NCBI GenBank assembly: GCA_001770815.1
Contig: MESD01000118.1
Location: forward strand, 1-32,920
Source of the DNA: Burkholderiales bacterium RIFCSPHIGHO2_12_FULL_69_20
GTDB lineage: Bacteria > Pseudomonadota > Gammaproteobacteria > Burkholderiales > Burkholderiaceae_C
Reading direction: 5' to 3'
Length of the DNA: 32,920 nucleotides
This document shows positions 14,502-22,530 of the stretch, in pieces. Position 1 is the first letter of the stretch. Each line of letters starts with the position of its first letter. The position numbers were made by a program, and so were the translations under genes. Below the pieces are notes generated by a model that worked only from the letters and a program-made list of their open reading frames with translations, searched no databases and had not been told where the DNA came from.

Positions 14502-15674
14502 TCACTTGGACAGCAGGCGCATCGCCCCTTCCAGGCCCGCCAGCGTGAGCGGGAACATGCGCTGGTTGACGAGTTGCTGCATCACCGAGATGCTCTGCCG
14601 GTACTGCCACACGCCCTGCGGCTCGGGGTTGATCCACGCAAACTTGGGGAAGGCGTTGGTCAGCCGCTGGATCCACTCGGCGCCCGGTTCCTCGTTGTTG
14701 TACTCGACGCTGCCACCGGGCTGCAGGATCTCGTAGGGGCTCATGGTCGCGTCGCCGACGAAGATGAGTTTGTAGTCCTTGTTGTACTTGCGGATGATGT
14801 CCCAGGTGGCCGTCTTCTCGCTGAAGCGGCGGCGGTTGTTCTTCCACATGAAGTCGTAGACGCAGTTGTGGAAGTAATAAAACTCAAGGTGCTTGAACTC
14901 GCTCTTGGCCGCCGAGAAGATTTCTTCCACCCGGTGGATGTGCTCGTCCATGGTGCCGCCCACGTCCATCAGCAGCAGCACCTTCACCTTGTTGTGGCGC
15001 TCGGGCACCAGCTTGATGTCGAGGTAGCCGGCATTGGCTGCGGTGCAGTGGATGGTGTCTTCCAGGTCCAGCTCTTCGGCCGCGCCTTCGCGGGCAAAGC
15101 GGCGCAGCCGGCGCAGCGCCACCTTGATGTTGCGCGTGCCCAGCTCGAGCGTGTCGTCGTAGTCCTTGTAGGCACGCTGGTCCCACACCTTCACCGCGCT
15201 CTTGTTGCGGCCCTTTTCCTGGCCGATGCGGATGCCCTGCGGGTTCTGGCCGTAGGCGCCGAACGGGCTGGTGCCACCGGTGCCTATCCACTTGCTGCCG
15301 CCTTCGTGGCGCTCTTTCTGCTCCTCGAAGCGCTTCTTGAGCGTCTCCATCAGCTCGTCCCAGCCCATCTTCTCGATCTTGGCCTTCTCCTCGGCGCTGA
15401 GCTCCAGTTCCAGGTTCTTGCGCAGCCAGTCGAGCGGCACTTCCTTGGTGAAGTCGGCCAGCATCTCCACACCCTTGAAGTAGGCACCGAAGGCGCGGTC
15501 GTACTTGTCGAAGTGGGCCTCGTCCTTGACCAACGTGGTGCGCGCCAGGTAGTAGAACTGGTCGACCGAGGTGTCGATCACGCCGGCCTTCACCGCCTCG
15601 AGCAGGGTGAGGAATTCCTTGACGGAGACCGGCAGCTTGGCGGCGCGCAGGGTGTAGAAGAAGTTGATCAGCAT
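14502..15674 (-). CDS. VWA-domain protein, MoxR-partner type
   Basis: The protein has 390 aa. It has a helical N-terminal part ('MLINFFYTLRAAKLPVSVKEFLT'), a charged middle (about 95-125) and a C-terminal von Willebrand A domain starting around 231. The metal-binding motif reads D237-V-G-G-T instead of the classical DxSxS, so the second Ser is replaced by Gly and the third by Thr. The C-terminal 'MFPLTLAGLEGAMRLLSK' is typical of the family. Such proteins usually act with a MoxR-type AAA ATPase as a chaperone pair; here the ATPase (20677-21531) is on the same strand five genes upstream. It is cytoplasmic by prediction. The ATG at 15674 has no strong ribosome binding site. Confidence 0.85.
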   Translation of the reverse strand: MLINFFYTLRAAKLPVSVKEFLTLLEAVKAGVIDTSVDQFYYLARTTLVKDEAHFDKYDRAFGAYFKGVEMLADFTKEVPLDWLRKNLELELSAEEKAKIEKMGWDELMETLKKRFEEQKERHEGGSKWIGTGGTSPFGAYGQNPQGIRIGQEKGRNKSAVKVWDQRAYKDYDDTLELGTRNIKVALRRLRRFAREGAAEELDLEDTIHCTAANAGYLDIKLVPERHNKVKVLLLMDVGGTMDEHIHRVEEIFSAAKSEFKHLEFYYFHNCVYDFMWKNNRRRFSEKTATWDIIRKYNKDYKLIFVGDATMSPYEILQPGGSVEYNNEEPGAEWIQRLTNAFPKFAWINPEPQGVWQYRQSISVMQQLVNQRMFPLTLAGLEGAMRLLSK

Positions 15675-15724
15675 GGGGCGGCTTTCATGGGACCTGAGGG
15701 CCCTTGGGCTGAAGCATACCCATT

Positions 15725-17770
15725 TCAGCGCCCGGACTTGCGGCGCCTGCCGTCGCGCCCCGGCGCGCTGCCGTGGCGCTCGAGCCAGCCGAAGAACTCC
15801 GAATACCAGAGCTGGCTGTTGCGCGGCTTGAGGATCCAGTGGTTCTCGTCGGGAAACCACAGCAGCCGCGCATCCACCTCGCGTGCTTTCAGCGTGTTGT
15901 AGTAGGCCAGGCCCTGGGCATCGGGCACGCGGTAGTCCCGTGCGCCGTGGATCACCAGCGTGGGCGTGTGCATGGTCGCGGCAAAGGCGTGCGGGCTCTG
16001 CGCCTGCACCCGCGCCAGGTCGTCCCAGTACCAGCCGCCCAGTTCCTTGGCATGCCAGGCCCAGGCGTCGTCGGCAAACATCGCCGTCCAGTCGAAGCAG
16101 CCGGCATGGCACACGTAGGCGGCGTAGCGGCCGGCGGGTACATGGGCGTTCATCCAGGCCACCATGTAGCCGCCGTAGCTGCCGCCGGCGGCATACACCC
16201 GTTTCGGGTCGATGTAGGGGCGCTGGAGCAGCTCGGTGGTGGCCGCCTCGATGTCCTGCAGTTCCAGCTGACCCCAGCGGTGGGTGATGCTGTCGAGGAA
16301 GGCCTGGCCGAAGCCCGACGAGCCGTGGTAGTTGACCACCGCCACCACTTGCCCGCAGGCACCCCCAGTGGCACCGCCGGCGGCGAGCAGCCGGTTGTTC
16401 CAGCGGTAATGCCAGTTGTCGCCCACGGCGGTGTGCGGCCCACCGTGGATCACCTGCAGCAACGGGTATTGCTTGCGCTTGTCGAAGCCGGGCGGGAAGA
16501 ACAACCACACCTGCACCGGATCACCCAGCGCGCCGGTGATGCGGATCACTTCGTGGTGGCCCAGCGCCAGCCGGGCCATGACGGGGTCGTTGAACGACTC
16601 GATGCGCCGAGGCGCCGCGCCCGGCAGGTGGGCGTGGCATTGCGCCGGATGATCGGCCGCATCGGCCACCGTCACCAATGTGCCGGCGGCCTTGTCGAAG
16701 GACTGCACCGTGCCGCCGCGCACCACCACCTCGGCGCGCCGGTCGGCCAGGTCGAAGCGCCACAGGTGACGCTGGCCGTGCTGCTCGGCGGCCAGCAGCA
16801 CCGCCTGGCCGTCGTCTTCCCACTGCAGCGGCGCGGCCACGGCGTGGTCCCATTCGGCGCTGACCACCTCCACCGGTTCACCCGGGCGCACCAGCGCCAG
16901 TTGCCCCGGCATGGTGTGGCGCAGCGCCTGGTGGCTGGCGATGAAGGCCACCTGCCGGCCGTCGGGGCTGTAGCGGGGTGCGCCGAAATCCCAGCCCAGG
17001 TCTTGCGCGATGGTGTCGATGCGGCCGCGCTTGAGATCGAGTTCGGCCAGCGCCAGCCGGCCGTCGATGCGCTGCTCGGGCGCCGGGTCGAAGGCGAACA
17101 CGATGCGCTTGCCATCCGGCGAGATGTCGAAGCTGTTGGCATCCGGCTCGGTCCAGGCCAGCGAGTAGCGCGTGCCTTCGAACAGGTCGCGTACCTTGCC
17201 GGTTTGCAGATTCATCCGGAGCAAATGCGGTACCCGCCCCACCGGCAGGAAGTGGTCCCAGTGCCGGTACTGCCCCTCGCTGGTGGCGATGCCGGTTTCC
17301 TTGCGCGCCTTGAAGGCCTTCATCGCCTTGGCCTGCGCCTTCTCGCCCTTCAACGCCGGCCAGACCCACGAGACGAACACGATGTGTCGGCCGTCGGGGC
17401 ACCAGCGGAAGGCGTCGATGCCGGTGGCCACGTCACCCACGCGTTGGGCTTCGCCGCCGTCGACCGGTATGACGTAGAACTGCGGTGCCTCGTCCTTGTG
17501 GCCCTGCTGCTCGCGCTGCGCGACGAAGCCGACCAGGTGGCCGTCGGGGCTGAAGCGCGGCTGGCCGTCCTTCTCGCCGCAGTGGGTCAGGCGGCGCGGC
17601 GCGCCGCCCAGCGTGGACAGCAGCCACAGCGCGCTGTCGGACTTGTTCTCATCCATCGAGAACGACGCCAGCGCACACACCACCTGCGCGCCATCGGGTG
17701 ACACGCTGGGCGGGCCCAGCCGCTGCAGTTGCCAGAGATCGTCGATCGTCATCTGTTGGCGCTTGGGCAT
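15725..17770 (-). CDS. S9-family prolyl-oligopeptidase-type serine peptidase
   Basis: The protein has 681 aa. The N-terminal half is a WD40/TolB-like beta propeller with repeated 'SPDG' blades ('GPPSVSPDGAQVV', 'RFSPDGHLVGF', 'DISPDGKRIVF', 'RYSPDGRQVAF'). The C-terminal alpha/beta hydrolase domain carries the nucleophile Ser (about 531) in 'GGSYGGYM', Asp (about 610) in 'GARDYRVPD' and His (about 642) in 'PDENHWILKP'. It should hydrolyse short peptides. There is no signal peptide, so it is probably cytoplasmic. An in-frame ATG at 17824 with GAGGGG upstream is an alternative start adding 18 residues; I prefer 17770 because conserved family sequence ('MTIDDLWQLQRLG') begins just after it. Confidence 0.9.
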   Translation of the reverse strand: MPKRQQMTIDDLWQLQRLGPPSVSPDGAQVVCALASFSMDENKSDSALWLLSTLGGAPRRLTHCGEKDGQPRFSPDGHLVGFVAQREQQGHKDEAPQFYVIPVDGGEAQRVGDVATGIDAFRWCPDGRHIVFVSWVWPALKGEKAQAKAMKAFKARKETGIATSEGQYRHWDHFLPVGRVPHLLRMNLQTGKVRDLFEGTRYSLAWTEPDANSFDISPDGKRIVFAFDPAPEQRIDGRLALAELDLKRGRIDTIAQDLGWDFGAPRYSPDGRQVAFIASHQALRHTMPGQLALVRPGEPVEVVSAEWDHAVAAPLQWEDDGQAVLLAAEQHGQRHLWRFDLADRRAEVVVRGGTVQSFDKAAGTLVTVADAADHPAQCHAHLPGAAPRRIESFNDPVMARLALGHHEVIRITGALGDPVQVWLFFPPGFDKRKQYPLLQVIHGGPHTAVGDNWHYRWNNRLLAAGGATGGACGQVVAVVNYHGSSGFGQAFLDSITHRWGQLELQDIEAATTELLQRPYIDPKRVYAAGGSYGGYMVAWMNAHVPAGRYAAYVCHAGCFDWTAMFADDAWAWHAKELGGWYWDDLARVQAQSPHAFAATMHTPTLVIHGARDYRVPDAQGLAYYNTLKAREVDARLLWFPDENHWILKPRNSQLWYSEFFGWLERHGSAPGRDGRRRKSGR

Positions 17771-17879
17771 GGGGCCTCGCTTTGCTGGCGCCGAGTGGCG
17801 CCGAAATGACCAGGGGCCGCTCATGGCGGCCCCTCATTGTGGCTTGGCGGCGGGCGCTTTGGGCCCGCCGTGGCGCGCG

Positions 17880-19424
17880 CTAGGCCGTGACGCGGAAGCG
17901 ATTGACCAGCCCCGACAGGCGCTGCGTCTGACCGGTCAGGCTCTGCGCCGCGGCCGCCACCTGCTCGACCAGCGCGGCGTTCTGCTGCGTGGTGCCGTCG
18001 ATCTCGCGCACCGAGCCGTTGACCTCGCGGATGCGCTCGTTCTGTTGCCTGGAGGCCGCCGAGATGTCGCCGATCAGCGCGCGCACCCGGGTCACGCCGC
18101 CGACCAGTTCGGTCATCGTGCTGCCCATCTGGCCGACCAGGCGCGTGCCGTTGTCCACCCGCTCCACCGATTCGGCGATCAGCGTTCGCACCTCGGCCGA
18201 GGCCGCCGAGACACGATGCGCCAGCGCGCGCACCTCGCTGGCGACGACCGCGAAGCCACGGCCCTGCTCGCCGGCGCGGGCGGCCTCCACCGCGGCGTTG
18301 AGTGCCAGGATGTTGGTCTGGAACGCGATGCCGTCGATCACGCCGATGATGTCGGCGATGCGGCGCGACGAGTCGCTGATGCCTTGCATGGTGCCCACCA
18401 CCGCGCCCATCGCGCTGCCGCCCTGCTCGGCGATCTGGCCGGTGCGCTCGACCACCTCATGGGCGTCCTGCGCATGGCCGGCGTTGCTCGCCACGATCTC
18501 GATCAGCAGCTCCAGCGACGCCGAGGTCTGCTGCAGCGAGCTGGCGGTGCGCTCGGTGCGCACCGACAGGTCGAGGTTGCCGCTGCTGATCTCGGACGAG
18601 GCATGGCCGATCGCTTCGCTGGACTCGCGCACCGCCTGCACCATCGCCGCCAGTTGCTCGGTCATGGTCTGCAGCGAGCGCAGCAGCTGCGCGGCTTCGT
18701 CGTTGCCCTCGACCTCGATGCGTGCGCTCAGGTCGCCCTGGGCCACGCGGGCGGCCAACGCGGCCGCGGCACGCAGCGGACGGGTCACCGATCGCGTCAG
18801 CAGCACGGCAAACACCACGGCGCCGGCGGCCATCACCGACAGCAGTGCGGCCAGGCCCAGCGTGCGGCGATCGTTGCGGTCGGCAATCGCCTGCGCGCTC
18901 TGCGCGGCCCGCTGACGCTGCAGTTGGGTGAGCGTGTTCAGCTCGGCGGCCCACTGCGCCTGGATCGGCGCGAAGCGGCCGGTCAAGGTCTTGGCGGCTT
19001 CTTCGCCGGCGAAGGCCAAGGTGTAGTTCACCGCTTCGTCGACCACCGGCTCGGCCTGTTGGCGCAGCGTGGCGGCCTTGCCCAGCGCTGCCTTCTCGTC
19101 GGCGTCGAGCTTCAGGCGGCCGAACTCGGCCTCCTTGTCCTTGATCGACTTCAGCAGCTTGCGGTAGGTCTCGACCTCGACGTTGACCAGCCCACCATCG
19201 GTCTGCAGGCCGGCATTGCGCACGGCCGACACCAGCCGCAGCTGCGATTCCAGCATGGCATGCACCGTGTCGACCCGTGACTGGGCAACGCGGGCGGCGT
19301 CGGCGGTGTCGGCCTGGCTCTGGCGGCCCAGCAGCACGGCGGCGCCGAAGGCGGCCACCGCCGCGACGATCACGCCGCCGATACCGATCGCCAGGCGGGT
19401 GCCAATTCTCAGGTTCGAAAGCAT
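17880..19424 (-). CDS. Methyl-accepting chemotaxis protein
   Basis: The protein has 514 aa. TM1 lies at about 12-34 ('LAIGIGGVIVAAVAAFGAAVLL'), then a periplasmic helical bundle of roughly 150 residues, TM2 ('LGLAALLSVMAAGAVVFAVLL'), a HAMP domain ('RSVTRPLRAAAALAARVAQGDLSARI') and the signalling domain with the invariant hairpin 'IDGIAFQTNILALNAAVEAARAGEQGRGFAVVA'-type sequence. No C-terminal CheR-binding pentapeptide is present; the protein ends 'NRFRVTA'. The start at 19424 removes a GC-rich upstream extension that does not look like protein. It senses a periplasmic signal and controls CheA. The secreted Cache-domain protein gene lies directly upstream, suggesting a possible ligand-binding partner. 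Confidence 0.92.
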   Translation of the reverse strand: MLSNLRIGTRLAIGIGGVIVAAVAAFGAAVLLGRQSQADTADAARVAQSRVDTVHAMLESQLRLVSAVRNAGLQTDGGLVNVEVETYRKLLKSIKDKEAEFGRLKLDADEKAALGKAATLRQQAEPVVDEAVNYTLAFAGEEAAKTLTGRFAPIQAQWAAELNTLTQLQRQRAAQSAQAIADRNDRRTLGLAALLSVMAAGAVVFAVLLTRSVTRPLRAAAALAARVAQGDLSARIEVEGNDEAAQLLRSLQTMTEQLAAMVQAVRESSEAIGHASSEISSGNLDLSVRTERTASSLQQTSASLELLIEIVASNAGHAQDAHEVVERTGQIAEQGGSAMGAVVGTMQGISDSSRRIADIIGVIDGIAFQTNILALNAAVEAARAGEQGRGFAVVASEVRALAHRVSAASAEVRTLIAESVERVDNGTRLVGQMGSTMTELVGGVTRVRALIGDISAASRQQNERIREVNGSVREIDGTTQQNAALVEQVAAAAQSLTGQTQRLSGLVNRFRVTA

Positions 19425-19488
19425 GTCGGGATGTCCGGTGTGGTCAGGCTGCGACGGCCATGGCGTCGCGGATTCGGCGCTAGGTCGG

Positions 19489-19944
19489 TCACTCCTTGGT
19501 GATCGCCACGCCGACGAAGCCATCGATGCCCGGCGCCTTCTTGACGAACATCGAACGCGCCTCGAGCTTCTTGCTCGCCGGGTTGATGAACTGGTAGTCG
19601 ACCCAGCCCTCGCCCTTCTGCGCCGTGGCGACGAAATCCTTGACGAAGGCCTTGCCCGACGGGTCCTTGGACTCCAGCGTGTTCTTGCCGATCAGCTTGT
19701 CGTTGAGCGAGCTGGCCAGCACGTCTCCCTTCATCAAGGTGACGATCACGTTCATGCCGTTGGCCTTCCACTGGGCGGCGGTGTTGAAGTCCTTGACGGC
19801 CTGCTCGGCGCCAACTTTCTTGAGGTGGTCGAGCGCGGCATTGACCTGTGCCGCGGCGTCGACGCGCGAGGCGCCAGCCCAGGCGGAGACGGTGCAGACG
19901 GCCGACAGCAGGGTGGCAGCGAGGAATCGATGGGTGGATTTCAT
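19489..19944 (-). CDS. Secreted single-Cache-domain protein
   Basis: The protein has 151 aa. A signal peptide of about 23 residues ends at 'VSAWA'. The mature part resembles a free-standing single Cache domain: a first helix 'AQVNAALDHLKKVGAEQAVKDFN', then 'GMNVIVTLMKGDVLASSLNDKLIGKNTLES', 'AQKGEGWVDYQFINPASKKLEARSMFVKKAPGIDGFVGVAITKE'-type strands. Cache domains bind small ligands in chemoreceptors and kinases; isolated exported versions may act as periplasmic sensors or binding proteins. GGAG lies about 7 nt before the ATG. The gene is 64 nt upstream of the chemoreceptor gene, on the same strand, and probably cotranscribed with it. Confidence 0.82.
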   Translation of the reverse strand: MKSTHRFLAATLLSAVCTVSAWAGASRVDAAAQVNAALDHLKKVGAEQAVKDFNTAAQWKANGMNVIVTLMKGDVLASSLNDKLIGKNTLESKDPSGKAFVKDFVATAQKGEGWVDYQFINPASKKLEARSMFVKKAPGIDGFVGVAITKE

Positions 19945-20066
19945 GGAGGCTCCGGAGTGAGAGGGACTGGATGTCCCAATTTCGGAGCCGGCCATCGGAA
20001 CTTGAGGCCCGCCTTGCGCGCAATCCGGCACGGCGGCCGCGCCGGTTGCTGCCGTCGCGGGGCGGG

Positions 20067-20666
20067 CTAGCGGGCGCGCTCGAGCTGGAAGTCGAGGTGC
20101 CCGCGCACCGTGGGCCATTCGTCGGCGGTGATGCTGTAGACCGCGGTGTCGCGCAGCGTGCCGTTGGACGCGCGCTGGTGATTGCGCAACATGCCGTCGA
20201 ACTGCGCCCCCAGGCGCTCGATGGCGCGGCGGCTCGGGGTGTTGAAGCGGTGGGTGCGGAACTCGACCGCGATGCATTGCAGCGCGTCGAAGGCATGGCC
20301 CAGCAGCAGGCGCTTGGCCTCGGTGTTGAGCGGTGTGCGCTGCACCCGGCTGGCGTACCAGGTCGAGCCGATCTCGACGCGCTGGTGCGCGTTGTCGATG
20401 TTCATGTAGGTGGTCATGCCCACCGGCGTGCCGCCGGCGTCGAGCACCGTGAACGGCAGCATCGCGCCCGCCGCCAGCAGGCCCAACCGGCGTTCGATCT
20501 CGGCGGCCATGCGATCGGGCGCCGGGATCGCCGTGTACCAGAGTTGCCAGAGTTCGCCGTCCTTGACCGCCTCGGCCAGCGCCGCGGCGTGATCGCGGTG
20601 CAGCGGCGCCAGCCGCACATGCCGGCCCTGCAGCGTGACCGGTTCGGTGATGCGGGGCAGGGCCAT
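20067..20666 (-). CDS. GNAT-family N-acetyltransferase (RimJ/RimL-like)
   Basis: The protein has 199 aa. It starts 'LQGRHVRLAPLHRDHAAALAEAV', the usual first strand and helix of COG1670 acetyltransferases. It continues with 'GMTTYMNIDNAHQRVEIGSTWYA' and 'NTEAKRLLLGHAFDALQCIAVEFRTHRFNTPSRRAIERLGAQFDG', which corresponds to the acetyl-CoA region and the 'N-x-x-S-x-x-A-I-x-x-LG' motif. It probably transfers an acetyl group from acetyl-CoA to an amine; the substrate is unknown. It starts 10 nt after the stop of the MoxR-like gene, so the two probably form an operon. Confidence 0.88.
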   Translation of the reverse strand: MALPRITEPVTLQGRHVRLAPLHRDHAAALAEAVKDGELWQLWYTAIPAPDRMAAEIERRLGLLAAGAMLPFTVLDAGGTPVGMTTYMNIDNAHQRVEIGSTWYASRVQRTPLNTEAKRLLLGHAFDALQCIAVEFRTHRFNTPSRRAIERLGAQFDGMLRNHQRASNGTLRDTAVYSITADEWPTVRGHLDFQLERAR

Positions 20667-20676
20667 GGCCGCGGGC

Positions 20677-21531
20677 TCAGCGGTTGTGGCGCTGCATGAA
20701 CACCAGCTTCTCGAACAGGGTCACGTCCTGCTCGTTCTTCAGCAGCGCGCCCACCAGCGGCGGCACCGAGACCTTCTCGTCCTTGCTCTGCAGCACCTCG
20801 AGCGGGATGTCCTCGGCCACCAGCAGCTTCAACCAGTCGAGCAACTCGCTGGTGCTGGGCTTCTTCTTCAAGCCGGGCAGGTTGCGCACGTCGTAGAAGG
20901 TCTTCATCGCCGCCGACAGCAGCTCTTTCTTCAGCCCGGGGAAGTGCACGTCGACGATGCTTTTCATCGTGTCGGCATCGGGGAACTTGATGTAGTGGAA
21001 GAAGCAGCGGCGCAGGAAGGCGTCGGGCAGCTCCTTCTCGTTGTTGCTGGTGATGAACACCACCGGGCGGTGCTTGGCCTTGACCAGTTCACGCGTCTCG
21101 TAGACGTAGAACTCCATGCGGTCGAGCTCACGCAGCAGGTCGTTCGGAAACTCGATGTCGGCCTTGTCGATCTCGTCGATCAGCAGCGCCACCTGCTGGT
21201 CGGCGTTGAAGGCCTGCCACAGCACGCCCTGCACGATGTAGTTGCGGATGTCGCGCACCTTCTTCGAGCTTTCGTCGTCGGCCAGCTGGCTGTCGCGCAG
21301 GCGGCTCACGGCGTCGTACTCGTACAGGCCCTGCTGGGCCTTGGTGGTGCTCTTCACGTGCCATTGCAGCAGCGGCATGCCCAGCGCGGCCGACACCTCC
21401 TCGGCCAGCATGGTCTTGCCGGTGCCGGGCTCGCCCTTGACCAGCAACGGCCGCTTCAGCGTGATCGCCGCGTTCACCGCCAGCATCAGGTCTTGCGTGG
21501 CAACGTAGTTGTCGGATCCTTGAAACTTCAT
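20677..21531 (-). CDS. MoxR-family AAA ATPase
   Basis: The protein has 284 aa. Walker A is G33-EPGTGKT-40, Walker B 'ALLIDEIDKAD' (about 115-125), sensor 1 'VFITSNNEKELPDAFLRRC' with the arginine finger region. The length and sequence match COG0714. MoxR ATPases act with VWA-domain proteins as chaperones that load metal or cofactor into target complexes; a candidate partner is the VWA gene at 14502-15674 on the same strand. The start at 21531 begins 'MKFQGSDNYVAT', the usual family N-terminus; the longer upstream open frame is not protein-like. The gene heads the minus-strand series. Confidence 0.92.
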   Translation of the reverse strand: MKFQGSDNYVATQDLMLAVNAAITLKRPLLVKGEPGTGKTMLAEEVSAALGMPLLQWHVKSTTKAQQGLYEYDAVSRLRDSQLADDESSKKVRDIRNYIVQGVLWQAFNADQQVALLIDEIDKADIEFPNDLLRELDRMEFYVYETRELVKAKHRPVVFITSNNEKELPDAFLRRCFFHYIKFPDADTMKSIVDVHFPGLKKELLSAAMKTFYDVRNLPGLKKKPSTSELLDWLKLLVAEDIPLEVLQSKDEKVSVPPLVGALLKNEQDVTLFEKLVFMQRHNR

Positions 21532-21611
21532 GGCGTGTGCGGCGGTGCGGGCCGTGGCAGAGGGTGAGGGGAGGGGGTTCAAAGCGGCGAAATCAGTATA
21601 AGGGTGGCCTC

Positions 21612-21617
21612 TATAAT
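21612..21617 (+). promoter_or_regulatory. Possible -10 element for the cytochrome gene
   Basis: An exact TATAAT occurs in very GC-rich DNA, 117 nt before the cytochrome ATG and in the right orientation. The -35 region at the expected spacing is poor, so activity would depend on an activator or on another promoter. The TTGACA at 21632 has no matching -10 downstream. Confidence 0.3.
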
Positions 21618-21733
21618 CACGCGTCATCCGGTTGACAGCCATCAAGTGGCGACCGGACCCCAAGAGGTGCAGCTGCGGCGGGGTCCGCTGGTTGCATCGT
21701 CCACCCGCAGCGACATCACAAGCCCGCGAGACA

Positions 21734-22426
21734 ATGAAAAAAGCGCTCTCAATGCTCCCTCTGGTGCTGGCCCTGGCCGGCATGAGCACCGTGTCACAGG
21801 CCCAGGATGCCAAGGGCGGTGATGCCGCCAAGGGCGCCACCAAGGCCGCCATGTGCATCGGCTGCCACGGCCTCGTCGGCTACCAGGCCACCTTTCCCGA
21901 GGTCTACAAGGTGCCGATGATCTCGGGCCAAGGCGCCAAATACATCGTGTCATCGCTCACCGCCTACCAGAAGGGCGACCGCAAGCACCCGACGATGCGC
22001 GGCATCGCCGCGTCGCTGACCGAGCAGGACATGGCCGACCTGGGCGCCTACTACGAGCAGCATGGCAAGGGCGTGGGCACCGCCGCCCCGGCCACACTGG
22101 CCAAGCCCGCACCCGATGCGCTGAAAGACCGCATGGCCGCCTGCGTGGCCTGCCACGGTGCCAACTTCAGCGCACCGATCGATCCCACCTACCCGAAGCT
22201 GGCGGGTCAGCATCCCGACTTCCTGTTTGCCGCGCTGAAGGCGTATCACACCGACGGCAATGCCTACGTGGGCCGTTCCAACGCCACGATGCGCAGCCAG
22301 GTGGTGCAAGAGGCCGACGGCAAGAAGAAGCTGACCTTCAGCAACGCCGAGCTCAAGCAGGTGGCGCAGTACCTGTCGTCGCTGCCCGGCGATCTGCGCG
22401 TGGTGCCGCAAAGCCGCTTCCGCTGA
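21734..22426 (+). CDS. Dihaem cytochrome c4-type protein
   Basis: The protein has 230 aa. The signal peptide is about 24 residues long ('MLPLVLALAGMSTVSQAQ'). There are two haem c attachment motifs, C41-IGCH-45 and C137-VACH-141, in two similar class I domains, each followed by a conserved 'GLVGYQ' or 'GANFSAPIDPTYPKLAGQHPDF' stretch. Methionines in 'PMISGQ' and 'HPTMRG' and their counterparts could be axial ligands. It is a periplasmic electron carrier, probably feeding a terminal oxidase. I start at the ATG at 21734, which begins the signal peptide; the upstream frame extension is not protein-like. A strong terminator follows 20 nt after the stop. Confidence 0.92.
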   Translation: MKKALSMLPLVLALAGMSTVSQAQDAKGGDAAKGATKAAMCIGCHGLVGYQATFPEVYKVPMISGQGAKYIVSSLTAYQKGDRKHPTMRGIAASLTEQDMADLGAYYEQHGKGVGTAAPATLAKPAPDALKDRMAACVACHGANFSAPIDPTYPKLAGQHPDFLFAALKAYHTDGNAYVGRSNATMRSQVVQEADGKKKLTFSNAELKQVAQYLSSLPGDLRVVPQSRFR

Positions 22427-22445
22427 ACGTCAAACCCGCCCAAAC

Positions 22446-22475
22446 AAAGCCGCTGGCCACCCCAGCGGCTTTTTT
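22446..22475 (+). terminator. Rho-independent terminator after the cytochrome gene
   Basis: GCCGCTGG (22449-22456) and CCAGCGGC (22462-22469) form a perfect 8-bp stem, preceded by AAA and followed by six T residues. It ends cytochrome transcription 20-50 nt after the stop and separates it from the HD-GYP gene. Confidence 0.92.
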
Positions 22476-22530
22476 GTGCACGGATTGTGCTCAAGCGCAG
22501 CGGGCGCTCTGCCGATAACCCACGGAGACC

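Noticed and set aside
12479-14548. Plus-strand frame of about 690 codons antisense to tamA
   Set aside because: It shows the same compositional artefact, while the minus frame has POTRA and Omp85 features.
15773-17701. Plus-strand frame of about 640 codons antisense to the S9 peptidase gene
   Set aside because: It has no recognisable domain and no ribosome binding site; the minus strand carries the complete catalytic triad and propeller blades.
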